Shown here in pieces: positions 32,090 to 43,670 of a stretch of 64,000 nt of DNA; positions within the stretch are counted from its first letter, which is position 1, and each line of letters opens with the position of its first letter. The stretch comes from Haliclona indistincta (taxonomy: Eukaryota; Porifera; Demospongiae; Haplosclerida; Chalinidae): positions 6,308,922 through 6,372,921 of the forward strand of contig OZ024790.1 in the NCBI GenBank assembly GCA_964017065.1, in the 5' to 3' direction. The position numbers and the translations under genes are program-made. The notes below the pieces were generated by a model, which saw only the letters and a program-made list of their open reading frames with translations, did no database searches and was not told where the DNA came from.

Positions 32090-34225
32090 TTATAACTTGA
32101 TAAGTCGTCCATTTTCTGCGTCGCTGATGTATAGATGATTTTCATCGTCCACTGCTAGTCCTGCAGGCCTCCCCAGCTGAATGGATGCTGTTCTTGATCC
32201 TCTGCGACCGAACTGATGCACCAGATCTCCATTACTGCTGAATACCGATACGCTTTTACTGCCCTCATCACCGACAAACACGAGATCGAGGCGACTTACA
32301 CACATGCATGTTGGTCGAGAGAGCTGAGTTGCTCCGAAGTTTGTCAGCGCTTGGCCGTTTGGGTGGTACTTTTGGACGCAGTGTAGTTCCCGATAACATA
32401 CATAGAGCATGCCCTCAGAGTCAACCCCAAGTCCTGTGGGTGTGGCTCCAGTTAGGCAAGGTATCGATCGTCTGTAACCCAGCTCAGAGGTCAGCACTTG
32501 TATTCGATTGTTGCCCAAGTCAGCAACATACACTGTTCCTTTGCTGTCTACTGCAATGGCGGCTGGTGTGTTGAACTGCCCATCTCCCTTGCCTCTCTTG
32601 CCAGCGATAGCTACGGGCTGTCCGCATAGATCGAATTTCTGGATGCGATGGTTGCCGAGATCAGTCACTAAGAAATGACATGAATCTGGAGTAAATACAG
32701 CATGTGATGGCGTGAAGAACTGGCCGTCTCCCACTCCTTTCTTGCCGACATTTTTTCTCTTCTTTCCCGGCGAATAAAGCTTCACCTGACACGTCTTAGA
32801 CTTGACTAGCGCCATTGTTTGTCCTGTCTTGCCCACAGCTATAGCCTTCATCTGCTTCTTGCCTTGCTTGAGTAACTGAGGCTTCTGTTCCATTTCTACT
32901 AGCGATGGACCGACTTCAACAGTGAAGGGAGTTCCTTCTAGCGGTACATCATTCAAGAACAGCTTCAGGACGTGCTGGCCGTGTTGTGTTGGTGTGTAGG
33001 TCAGCTTACAGCTGCTACCATCACATTCTCTCTGACATGTGCCCACCACTATCTCGCCTTCCTTCGGTTCCAGACTACAGATGATGTCATCAGTGAGCAT
33101 TGGTAGGGGCTCTCCCTCGGTCGGGACGACGACTACCTTGAAATGAGTCGGTAGACCTGCAATCGCTCTTTCAGCTCCTTTCCCTTCAATGCTCATGTCC
33201 TTGCTCTGTGCTGATGGGCGGAGTATCACTTGACCCATGTACTTGTTGAAGGCAGCCTTGTTCTCTTGTGACTGTGCCTGCCAGAGGGCAAGGTTCACCT
33301 TAAGCTCCACTGGAATAGTCTTGTCTTTCGGCAAGAACGTCGCTAAGATCTGGTCCAGCTTCTTGGCACATTCTCGATACACTATAACTGGTTTCTGGCT
33401 GACTTCATCGGCCATTTGTTCGCTAGCCATTTCGTAGAAAGCTGCCAGTAGCTTGTATTGTTGCTGTGACCTCTCACTGTGTAGCTTCAGCATCTTCAGC
33501 TGTTTCTCTGACAGGCTACTTGCTGCTCGAAGTAACTGTTTCTTCTTAGACTCTAGCTCTTCATGAAGTATTTTAAACACTGCCTCTATTTCTTCTGGAA
33601 TCTCTTGCTGTCTTTGTTTGACTATCTTCAGCCGTTTCTCGCAGGTTACCGGAATATTCTGCAGCTGGTGTAGGGTCTGGTAGGCTAGGGAGAGCTGCTC
33701 TGTCACCTGGGTAGTGAACTCACCCGCCGGGCCCCATTGGTGCTGCATGTGCTCTCCATGCAAGCAGTTAGTACAGATATCCTCCTTACACGTGTGACAG
33801 TAGATATTGAGAAGTTGACGATGTTGCTCGCAGTGTGTGACTATGGGAGATACTTGTGAGAGCGGTCTTGCTGGAGCCAGGTTGATGAAGCTGCCATCGA
33901 AACTGTTAGTGATGTCAGTAGGTGTTGGTGAGGGACCATCTGTGGTGCTGCTGGTTCTAAGCAATGTCTCTCTAAACTCACTCAGGAGGACCAGGTTGGT
34001 GGATGATGGTAGCTCATCGATGGAGGACACTCTAGTTTGACAGCTACACACAGGGCACAGTATCTCCTTGCCTCCCCCATGGCTGGTCTTGAGGAGCGGT
34101 TCCAGGCAGCTAAAACAAGCAGCATGATGACAAGACAGACTGCGTGGCTGTGTAAGCCATGATGAGCAACAAGGACACACTAGTAGCTCAGCCAGCACAT
34201 TCTCTCCCCAGGAGCTTCTCTCCAT
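32090..34225 (-). CDS. TRIM-NHL protein: RING, B-box, coiled coil, filamin, NHL (711 aa)
   Basis: Single exon on the minus strand. The RING finger lies at about residues 17-61 (CPCC, CHHAACFSC, CPVC), so ubiquitin E3 ligase activity is plausible. A B-box is at about 131-168 (CEQHRQ, CHTC, CTNC, HMQHQW), a coiled coil at about 180-290, and a filamin-like segment at about 340-440 (GKGAERAIAGLPTHF). NHL repeats fill the C terminus (GQFFTPSHAVF, NHRIQKFD, GQFNTPAAIAVD, NNRIQVL). This order matches TRIM2/TRIM3/TRIM71. The convergent neighbour 170 bp away has the same layout minus RING, so the two are probably paralogues from an inverted duplication, one having lost or replaced its N terminus. Substrates are unknown. 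Confidence 0.88.
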   Translation of the reverse strand: MERSSWGENVLAELLVCPCCSSWLTQPRSLSCHHAACFSCLEPLLKTSHGGGKEILCPVCSCQTRVSSIDELPSSTNLVLLSEFRETLLRTSSTTDGPSPTPTDITNSFDGSFINLAPARPLSQVSPIVTHCEQHRQLLNIYCHTCKEDICTNCLHGEHMQHQWGPAGEFTTQVTEQLSLAYQTLHQLQNIPVTCEKRLKIVKQRQQEIPEEIEAVFKILHEELESKKKQLLRAASSLSEKQLKMLKLHSERSQQQYKLLAAFYEMASEQMADEVSQKPVIVYRECAKKLDQILATFLPKDKTIPVELKVNLALWQAQSQENKAAFNKYMGQVILRPSAQSKDMSIEGKGAERAIAGLPTHFKVVVVPTEGEPLPMLTDDIICSLEPKEGEIVVGTCQRECDGSSCKLTYTPTQHGQHVLKLFLNDVPLEGTPFTVEVGPSLVEMEQKPQLLKQGKKQMKAIAVGKTGQTMALVKSKTCQVKLYSPGKKRKNVGKKGVGDGQFFTPSHAVFTPDSCHFLVTDLGNHRIQKFDLCGQPVAIAGKRGKGDGQFNTPAAIAVDSKGTVYVADLGNNRIQVLTSELGYRRSIPCLTGATPTGLGVDSEGMLYVCYRELHCVQKYHPNGQALTNFGATQLSRPTCMCVSRLDLVFVGDEGSKSVSVFSSNGDLVHQFGRRGSRTASIQLGRPAGLAVDDENHLYISDAENGRLIKL

Positions 34226-34900
34226 TCTCTGTCAGTAGCTAGTACGTGCACAGTCCTGGTCTATGGCGTGTTAATGGCTTCAGTAGATTGCTATGGCTTG
34301 TGTTGTAATACACAGCTATATGGTGTGGGCATGATGGATTAAATTACGTAACCATAGCGTCTGCACTGAACTATAAAGCATGCCGGCAGCTGTGTGGTTA
34401 CCAGGAATGCTGTGGTTGCTAGGCTGTCCTTGAAATAGTGTTGATGTCTCTAATTACTGAATTATGTGCATTCCTATTATGACACCATTGCTTAATTGAT
34501 CAAGAGTTCCTTTGTGGTTCACAGTACTTAGCTTGTAATTGGATTAGTGTCAGTTTACTTAGAACTAGTAAACTTGAAGTCTAAAGTTTGTACGTATGCA
34601 ATTTCATGCTCTGACAAAATTTGTGACCGCCCAAGCGAAATCCTGTCATTCGTAAATTTACAACGTTTTTCAGTATAGAGCAATAACGCATTAGAAATTG
34701 TATTGAGAGATACTGTTTTGGCAACGTTCAATGGTCTCACAAACAAAAATAGTAAAAGGTCTTAAAACTTTTTAAGGTTGTTCCTCGTACCAAAGAGAGT
34801 AAAATTACAGCTTTAACAAAAATGTAAAATGTTTGACAAATGACTTGGAGTTGTCGACACAGAAAGTACCACTTCTGTCTTGAAATGAATGTTTTTAGTA
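34226..34900. other. Intergenic DNA between TRIM gene and HEATR1 exons
   Basis: No HEATR1-like exon or other recognisable coding segment is seen. The TRIM promoter must lie at the left edge. The segment is too short to hold the missing half of HEATR1. Confidence 0.5.
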
Positions 34901-34901
34901 C

Positions 34902-35042
34902 AGTGGAACCACTCCATAACGAACAAGTTGGGCAAATGTGTTTTATATAGAGGTGTCCCTTACATGGAGGTTCAAACTGCATTGTGCAGTGTTATATACA
35001 TCAGCAATTTGTCCATGGAGGTGTCCGTTAAGAGATGTTCCA
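34902..35042. mobile_element. Small MITE, CAGTGGAACC family
   Basis: Inverted ends cagtggaaccactccataac (after TA) and gttaagagatgttccacttt. About 140 bp. Related in its ends to the element at 39846-40001 inside HEATR1. It lies immediately before the first visible HEATR1 exon. Confidence 0.55.
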
Positions 35043-35068
35043 CTTTAAACTGAGTTTTCTCTATCCAG

Positions 35069-38000
35069 GAAAAGCACCAGAAAACAACCCTCACAAGAGA
35101 CTGCAGATGATGTATCGGGACTGCTCGGTGTGCACACACATGTGTACGATAACGAAGGCTCTGATGTGGGTGGAGTGTCGTTGCCATGGAGACGAGTCTC
35201 GTTAGTGCTTGAGGTGGTGCAGAACAAATGTGGGGACATGCAAGACAGCCAACAACTGGTGTCACACCTGTTCTCTCTCCTATCATGGTGAGCACTCTCC
35301 TCACACACATCCTAGCTCTCTCTCTCCCTCTCCCTCCCTCCCTCTCTCTCTCTCTCTCTCCCTCTCTCTCTCTCTCTCTCCCTCCCTCTCTCTCTCACTC
35401 TCTCTCTCTCCTTCTTACTCACTGATTATCTCTTGTGTTCTCGTGGTGCTGTTCAGGTGTTTAGAGGTTGATGATAAATTGATGAGCAGTTTCGAGTATA
35501 TTCAGCAGTTAATTCTCACATCATTGCTCAACATCTGCACAACATGGGGATTACATAACACTCGTGGTGCGTTTCTCTCTCTTATCCCGATCTCCATATA
35601 CTCAGACAACATACTTCCTCATCTCCCCCCTCTCTCTCTCTCTCTCTCTCTAGCTATTCCTGCTGCTAATTTCAATGTTGAACTTATCGTGAAGTGTGTC
35701 CGTATCTCTACTAATCCTCACACTCATCAAACAGCTCTGTTGCTACTATCATCAGCTGCTGCCGTATTCCCAGTATGACTCTCTAATTATACAAACACTC
35801 TGTAATATTAAACTAGTAAAGACATAAAGCTCACTCACTTACTCACTAACCCACCCATCCATCCATCCATCCATCCATCCATCCATCCATCCATCCATCC
35901 ATCCATCCATCCATCCATCCATCCATCCATCCATCCATCCATCCATCCATCCATCCATCCACCCACCCATGCACTCACCCACCCACCCACCCACCCACTC
36001 ACTCACCTACTCACTCACTCATTTTCTCTGTCTAACTCACTCACTCTCTTCACAGACTCATATTCTTCATAATGTGATGCCTATATTCACGTTCATGGGA
36101 GCCAGTCTGCTTCGTCGTGACGACCAGTACAGCTTACATGTCATCAAGAAAACAGTGGACATCATTATACCAGCTTTGATAAAGGTAACCCCTCTCTCCC
36201 TCCCTCCTAACTATCCACTTATTTCTCTCTCCTTCTCTCTCTGTTCTGTCTAGAGCGGCTCTATGAAGCGTTCCTCCACTCTCCTTTCAACAGTAACTGA
36301 TATTATTCGTGTATTTGTGGATGCTGTTCCTCATGTCCCTCATCATCGTCGTCTGCCATTATTCTCTCATCTTCTCTCAACTATTGGTCCTCAAGACTAC
36401 CTGTACATTGCTCTGGGGCTACTGGTAGAGAAGCACGTGGTCCTGCCTACTGGAAAAGAACTGGTTTGTGACTGTGCAGTTAATACGAAAGCTAAAAGGC
36501 TACAAATTTTCCACTTCTGTCAATAATCTTATATACTGTACAGCATGGAAATTTTGTGTGAAGTTTTTAAATTGTAGTACAATTTTTAATTTAGTACACA
36601 CGAGAATTAATTTTTAAATGTATGCATTATGTACGGTATGTACATTTTGTATTAGGTAACTGTCTGATTGTGTTGTGTAGGCATCAGATGAAGCTCATCT
36701 TGATGGGAAATTTATGGCTGCACTATCCAGGGAGCATGGTCCACTAGTACAGCTGTTGTCCTGCTTGAAACTGCTAGAATATCTGAGGAATCTACCGGAA
36801 GACAAACCAGAGAGTGAGGAACAGAGAGAGGAGAAAAGGAGGGAGAATTTATGTAATTCTTTTTTTTCTAGATGCTCGTAAAGCTCGTCAGCTTCCTGCC
36901 AGTGTTACGCTGCTGTTCAACATTGCCCTACACTCTCAGAAGCAGCTACGTCAGTTCAAGTATTCTCTAGTCTCACTAGTCAACACTGTGCTCAGTGGAT
37001 TGAGCTACCCTGATATACAGCGATCACAAGACATGAAGGATGAGGACAAGAAACAACTAATAATGAGGTATGGGATATAGCAAGCTACAGACAATGCACC
37101 CTTTTCTTTTTCTCTTCTCTCCTTACTTTCTCCTTCCATTCTCTCTTTCTTTTCTCCCTCCCTCCCTCCCCTCTCTCTCCCTCTCTCCCTCCCTCCCTCT
37201 CTCTCCGTCCCTCTCTCTCTCCCTCCTCTCTCTCTCTCTCTCAAACTCTCTAGAATATTCCGTGAGGCTCTATACTACACCACCAGCCTTTCTCAGTCTC
37301 AGACTCATTCCAGTGACGAAGCCACAAACCGGTTCTGGCAAGCAATGCTGAAGAGGACATGTGACACCATCGATGGCGTTACATCTCTGCTCACCCTGGA
37401 CCCGTTCTTAAGCATCGTGTATCAGCTCTTGGTTGAGACAGAGGGTGACGTACAGAAGAAGTCTTTGAGTATGCTGAACACAAAGCTTGAGAGCTTGAAG
37501 AATAGACATCTCAACAGCCAAGTGGATGTAGGTTACACGATAATAATATTGTGCCGTTTGTAACTTCTCCTCTCCTTTTTCTCTTTGCTAGGCTACCCTT
37601 CTAGAGGTTGTGGACGTTGTGATGGGTGTGGCTTTGACTGAGTCAGTTGCCATGACAACCAGACAGAATGCTCTTTACAGTCTGAAGCTGCTGATACAGC
37701 GTCTTGCTTCACAACACAATGACAAGTTCATCAAGGTATGACTATAAGTTAGACGATAGATTCTCAGTGTCTATTTTACCTCTCGCGCATCTAAGTCGGT
37801 TTCCAAAGTGAGATAAAGTTCGTAGACACCAAGAATCCATCGTCCTGTGCGCTACCAAACGAAGCGTTTAAGATAATAGAGAACCCAGAGAAGTCGCCAG
37901 AGTTGAACAAAGGCGCGTGTTTCAAACAACAGCAGTCCAATCTCGCGTGGTTTTCGATGTGTTGTAGTTATTAATGATGTGGTTAATTGTACGTTGCATA

Positions 38001-40332
38001 CATAACTCATGAATAATATTAACTCATGGATAATAGTGATGGATCATGAATAATTCATATATTTGTCTGCAGGTGACTGGGAGTCTACTTGATATTCTAG
38101 AGCAGCATTCTGAGCTGGTGTGTAGTGATGGTCTTCTGTGCATTGCTGAGCTATGTCTTGCTCTTGTGGCTCGAGTGATACCACTGTTGCCGAGAATACT
38201 AGCCTGCTTCATGACCTACTGTGGACAAGTTACTGATGGGTAGGACTCATTCACTCACCCACTCACTCACTCACTTACTCACCCACTCACTTACTCACCC
38301 AATCACACACACATGAACTCGCCTACTCTATCTCTCTCTCTCTCCTAGCAAGGAGCAGTTACACATCAGTGCTCTATCATCACTGTGTGTAGTTGTAGAA
38401 ACTCTTCCTCAATTCCTCAGCTCTACTCTTCCAGATATGGTGGTCAAGGTTTGCTTTGTTGATACACATATGTAAACTAACAGCTGCATAATATTTATTT
38501 AAAAATGTTAATTATTCTATCTATACAGAGCTGTCATAGTCATCTTGTCAATAATAACTGTACACAGCTGACACAGCAAGCTAGCAAGCTAAGGTATGCC
38601 TTTCTCTCTACACCATGTGTTCAAAATGGTGAAATGTTGTACAGGAAGTTGTTAGCTAATCAGATCCCAGCCCGGGTGTTCCTTCCCGCCATAGTGAAAT
38701 GCTACAATGCACTGTGGGACAGCAGCAAGGTAGTTGTTCTATTAATAGATCAGTTTATTACCATATATGGTGTTTTCAGTCATCTGTGATGGCATTGGTT
38801 GATATGTTGTCTGTGAGCATTGAGCGACTGACGAGGGAGGAAGTGAGGTCACATTCCCAAATTATGGTGGACACATTCCTGGTCATGCTTGATTACCGGT
38901 CTGTGAAACAAGGAGTGAGTGACTACGCGGTAACGTGTATCATGATGTCATGGTACACTACAGGTTGAGCTCACTAGTATTCTAGAAGTGGAGAAGAGTG
39001 TTATTAATTCACTTGCGTGTCTTGTTATAAAGCTATCAGAAGCTTCATTTAGACCAATATTTCTCAAGGTCAGCCTCTTAAAACAAACACACACGCACAC
39101 ACGCACACGCACACCAAACACATGCAGCATACTTGTATTATCTTAAACTCCACCCTCTTTTTGCAGTTGCTGGACTGGTCTACTCACTTGGACTCGCACC
39201 GCAAGCGAGCAATCACATTCTACCACCTCACTAACATGTGAGTACGTGTAGTGCCATAATCTGCTAATGCACTGCTCACTCTTTACAGCATTGCTGAGAA
39301 ATTGAAGAGCTTGTTTCTACTCTTCGCTGGTCACCTGGTCCAGAATGCTGCTGAGTTACTGGATGCTTGTAATGATAGCAAACAAGGTTTGACACGAGGC
39401 TTGACCTTTCTCGCTCATTTTCCTTGTTCTCCAGACGAACTCTACTTTGAGGATCAAATTGATCACAGCGACGAAGAGAGAACAGAAATGACGACTCTGC
39501 TGCTACGATTCATACTGGACACACTCCACAAGTGTCTTCTTTATGATAAAGGAAGTTTCTTGACAAAGAACAACTTCAAAACACTCTTGAAGCCTCTTGT
39601 TGACCAGGTACTTTGACATGGTGTACGTTGCTTGACAGCACATCTCCTTCTTGTTCGTCAGGTCAGCAATCATCATGGAGGCGATGCTTGTTATCAGGAT
39701 AGAGTGAGTCATCAGTTAGTGGCGTGTGTGTCACAGCTAGCCGTAGCTGCTGGTAAAGACACTCTCTGGAAGCAACTCAACAATGAGCTACTACTGATAA
39801 CCAGACACTCTAAACCAGAGGTAGACAAGAAATAGTATAGCTCTGCAGTGGAACCAGTCATCCTTGACAACCACAATCAGTACCCTGAATGAAGAATTGT
39901 CCTTATTTCAGGAGTTATCACATAAAAATGCATAATTTGGGATCACATGCAGTGTTTATTATTTCAGGGATGTTTATATGGTCAAGGAAATGGTTCCACT
40001 GTATTGCATGAACACAGAGTGCATGCAGATTCAACTATCTTAGTGCAGAATTTAAGTATTGTTGTGTTGTGTTGCGTTTAGGTAAAGATTGCAGTGTTGA
40101 AGATCGTTCGTGAGATATACTCCAAGCTTGGTGAGGAGTTTACTGTGCTTCTTCCCGAGACCATTCCGTTTCTTGCTGAGCTGATGGAAGGTGAGTGGTG
40201 ATACACCGCAGCTCTCTAGTAACCATTGGTTCTCTTGTTGCAGATGAGTCACTAGATGTAGAGAAGCAAGCTCACACTGTTATAGTACTGATCGAAGAGA
40301 TTGTGGGAGAGTCTGTACAACAATACTTCTAA
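35069..40332 (+). CDS. HEATR1 / UTP10 C-terminal half, 20 exons, 5' incomplete
   Basis: HEAT-repeat protein of the small-subunit processome, acting in the nucleolus in pre-rRNA transcription and processing. Exons: 35069-35287, 35457-35566, 35654-35772, 36056-36184, 36254-36463, 36681-36813, 36872-37067, 37254-37527, 37592-37735, 38073-38239, 38349-38448, 38529-38593, 38645-38729, 38780-38914, 38964-39068, 39167-39237, 39289-39607, 39662-39820, 40082-40190, 40244-40332; all phases agree and the stop is TAA. The roughly 980 residues include [20 protein letters not shown] and [16 protein letters not shown], recognisable from animal HEATR1. HEATR1 proteins are about 2,100 residues, so the N-terminal half is absent. 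The first exon has a proper acceptor (ctatccag), but no donor exon is visible upstream before the divergent TRIM gene. Either upstream exons lie elsewhere or this is a 5'-truncated copy. Intact frames argue against a dead gene. Confidence 0.88.
35300..35420. repeat. CT-rich low-complexity tract in HEATR1 intron 1
   Basis: Repeated ctctctctc/ccctccctc runs directly after the donor at 35288. Similar tracts lie at 35625-35650 and 37150-37250, each near an acceptor, where they may serve as the pyrimidine tract. Confidence 0.8.
35853..35995. repeat. (CATC)n microsatellite
   Basis: About 27 units of catc, flanked by caccc/cactc variants, in HEATR1 intron 3 (35773-36055). Confidence 0.95.
39846..40001. 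mobile_element. 156-bp MITE in HEATR1 intron 18
   Basis: Inverted ends cagtggaaccagtcatcctt and ggaaatggttccactg. Copies sit at the same intron position in the HEATR1 relics (about 45122-45294, 46665-46808, 52003-52171), so the insertion predates the segmental duplication. Confidence 0.75.
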
Positions 40333-40449
40333 CTAATAATAATTATTATAGGAAATGTATTGAACTGCTTATGAAACATCTATGAATAATTATAATTAAT
40401 TTGATATTATCATTATCGTGGATCCGCTCTAATCCAGTAGTTCCCTGAA

Positions 40450-43400
40450 ATGGAGGACAACACAAAAGCTGAGAAAAGTAAGTTCATGTTAGTCGGTACA
40501 CGTGCGCCGCAGAAAGTGAATTGCGGTACATTTATTTCTATGATTTCCAAGAGTTTGTGAGGAAGAATACACTACGTGGAGATCTGTACCATGACGGACG
40601 GATGTGTCCTGTGTATTGTATATCCATTGTATTAGTAAGTATAATACAATCATGCATGCGAGCTGCACTAAACTGGGAAACACTATCTACAGGCGCCTCT
40701 ACCTAGTCTACCAGTGATAATAACTGGGATATGGGCATTAGTAAGATACTGTACACTCTCTAGTACACTGTCACACTCTGTTATAATTCAAGGTCCAGTG
40801 CACAATGTTCTTTCCCATCACAACTCAAGCCAGCATCTCTGTGATCATAATATCAGTCCTGGTCATCATCGTGGGTGTGCTCATGATTGCTGTAGTTGTT
40901 GGGTTTGTACTATTTGTGCACTACGAGAGAGCATCAAAACACGGACAGTATTATATAGGATACTATTCCTTAAGCATATTAAAACTAGGAATGGTAAGTA
41001 CATGTATACATAAACATTAATTGCAATGATAATTATTGTTGCTTATAAAATTTAGCCTATTGGTATTCTACTCGTTCTTGATGTGATATTACTATCTCTT
41101 GGTATTGCAGCAGGTGCTCTGATTCCTAGTGTGAGTGATTATACATCATGTTTGTATAATCATAGACAGCATAGTGATGGGCAATTCTAGATCTGGCATT
41201 TTAGAATATCAGCTCGTTCAATCCTTGTTGTAATCATACATCAGTCATGAATATAATTATTAATGGGTGGCTTGTAGCTCACCCACTTTCGTAATTGCAA
41301 CAAAATGTACTTTTCTCAAATGCTTTCTCATTTGAACTCTATCACTTTGTGAGTTCTGCCCCATACACATGCACATTAGCTTTCAGATATGAGAGAAATT
41401 TCTTGTTTATAAAAACACTTCAGTACAAAGAAAATTTTGCCACAGTGACCCCTACAAGAAGTAAAGTTAGCTATTAATTTGTTGTAAATTTTTACCTCAG
41501 TTACTGACCATGTAATGGCTTACTCTCATCAACAAAGCACTATTAAGTCAGAAGTTAGAAAATGAACGCATTTTGGACAGCCTCCTCGTGGTCTCTTCAT
41601 GAAAGTTACCACAATGAACTGACATGTCATAGTCTGAGCTTCATTGGTATTGGATATCATATCCTGCATGCTTGGCTCAATAAAAGTGATTTGCACGTCT
41701 TCATGGCCTTCTGTCTCTCTCGCAGCACTGTTTTTTCATAAAAATCTCTTAACCTCTTGCTAGATAATGACACTGGTGTACTTAGCTTGTTGGAAGTGTA
41801 AATCTTTACTTGCATGCACTTGCCTAACTCTAAAATGATATAATAATTTAGCCACCAATAGTATAACCGTTATATTCATTGTATTATAATAGCTGTCAGA
41901 GAGTATTGGAACTAGTGCCAACATTTCATTATTCACCATCCACGACTCTCAAGGAATCAGGGATGCTTGGGATGCTGCTCAAAACACAGTGAGCTAAAAT
42001 GTTTAATCTTCATTACATTTTGATGTATAATTATAGCTAAAATGTTGTGGAGCAATGAATTTCAGTGATTATGAACAAGTTTTCAACAACTTCTCTGTAC
42101 TAGTCTCTTGCTGTGACACCACCAACCCACTGGCCAATGAGATAACATGTCCAGATATTGTCATGGACACTAACGTGACCACTGAGCTAATATACACTGA
42201 GGTACTGCATCATTGCAGTGTTATAACAATATCCACCTCCTCTTATCTTACTGCAGGGCTGTGTTCCTCAGTTAGTGTCTTACTTTCATTATATTCACAG
42301 TGTTGTTGCTGGAGTTAGTATCTTTGCAGGAGCAATACCGGTATATTGTATAGTAATGCTGTATTTATTTCCCTTCTTTGATTAAGATAATTGGAGGATG
42401 GTATATATTTTCTATGATTGGTAATGATAATAATTTTCATCTCATGCCGCGATGTCAATTTCTATAATGCTTTATAAAGGATTTAATATAAACTATAAAG
42501 CACTGAGGAAGAAATCGGACATCAGTGATTGTACATTGAAAACTTTTGGATTCAATTTGGTTAGTTTCTTAGTTAGCCCTCGCATTGTATTATAGTATTA
42601 AACATTGATGCAGGTATTTAGTTTTGGCTTCATTATTGTTGCAGTGCAGGCGTTGGTGAGCAATGCTATAAAAATTATTATGCATCAATCTAATGGCTAC
42701 ACCATAGCTATACTTTGTAAATCTCTCTGACTCTCTATATTCATGCAGGTACGAAATGTGTTATTTTATTATCCTATCACTGCACCAGCTAATACTTTGA
42801 TAATAATATCAGTTCTGCTCATCATTGCTGGTGGACTCATGATTTGTGCATATACTCTCCTGATATATTCAAACACAACATTTTCTGAAAACTGTGGTTG
42901 CTATATTTTGTTCTGTATCAGATGTGTTACTGTACGTTTTTATAATACCAGAATAATTCCAGGATGACTTTTCTTCACACACTATGCATGCAGGTCCTTT
43001 TCATGATCATATTCCCACTTGTTGTTGGTGGTGTAGCAGCTGGTACGAGTGGACTGGTGAGTATCATGATTGACAGACTGTATATTTTGCTTGTTCTGTT
43101 GTCTTCAGACCAGTATTGAGCTAAAAAGTACATTACACAAATATCTTGATAGTCAGCCAGTTCAAGAGACTTGGAACGAGTTACAGAAAAATGTCAGAAA
43201 AATTAATCTGCATGTAACTATAATAATGACAGTGTTTATAATGCAGATGGAGTGTTGTGGAGTGGATCACTTCACTGATTATGAAACAGTGTTTAGTAAT
43301 TTCTCTGTACCAGTGTCATGCTGTAACACCACTAATCCACTAGCCAGTGAGTGTCCTGATATTGTGAGGAATTCTCAGCAGATGATCAACCAGACTGGTC

Positions 43401-43670
43401 TATTATACTCTGAAGTCAGTGCCTGCAGTGTGCAGTCCATCTTGTCACTAACTCATTATCTGTTACTATAGGGTTGTGTCTCTCATTTGGAGTCATTCTT
43501 CAACAACATGTTCACTGTTATTGCTGTAGTCACTATTATTATTGCAAGCATACAGGTAAATATGTGCATGCCTATAAATGTACTATAGTCACAATATCCT
43601 GTCTTTTTGTCAGCTCCTCGCAATGCTAGTTTGGTCATGGTATCTCCTCAATTCCACAGTGGATCTATAA
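40450..43670 (+). CDS. Twin tetraspanin T1: two fused tetraspanin modules (524 aa, 17 exons)
   Basis: Exons: 40450-40477, 40552-40634, 40693-40740, 40793-40993, 41056-41130, 41893-41988, 42037-42201, 42257-42340, 42387-42420, 42480-42559, 42614-42655, 42749-42931, 42994-43056, 43109-43192, 43247-43414, 43472-43555, 43614-43670. Every junction keeps frame; most introns are phase 0. Module 1 has helices in CISIVLAPLPSL/PVIITGIWAL, ISVIIISVLVIIVGVLMI, ILLVLDVILLSLGIAAGAL and after its loop; module 2 repeats the same exon order from exon 10 on. Each large extracellular loop has CCG, SCC, one more Cys and GC: LEL1 KCCGAMNFSDYE, LEL2 ECCGVDHFTDYE with PVSCC. Known tetraspanins have four helices and one loop and organise membrane microdomains; this would have eight and two. 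No start codon, promoter or stop separates the modules. It starts 117 bp after the HEATR1 stop. An alternative exon 2 acceptor at 40513 is also in frame. Confidence 0.82.

Noticed and set aside
35209..35778. 189-codon open frame at the start of HEATR1
   Set aside because: It reads through the CT-rich intron. Splicing at 35287/35457 and 35566/35654 gives the HEATR1-like protein instead.
40082..40332. Operon-like coupling of HEATR1 and T1 (117 bp apart)
   Set aside because: Short spacing alone is weak evidence. No trans-splice signal was seen, and the closeness is explained by the compact ancestral unit.
40478..40512. 35-bp first intron for T1 (acceptor gccgcag)
   Set aside because: Too short for comfort, and T2 has lost this AG. 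The acceptor at 40551 is conserved in T1, T2 and relics t1/t2 and keeps frame.
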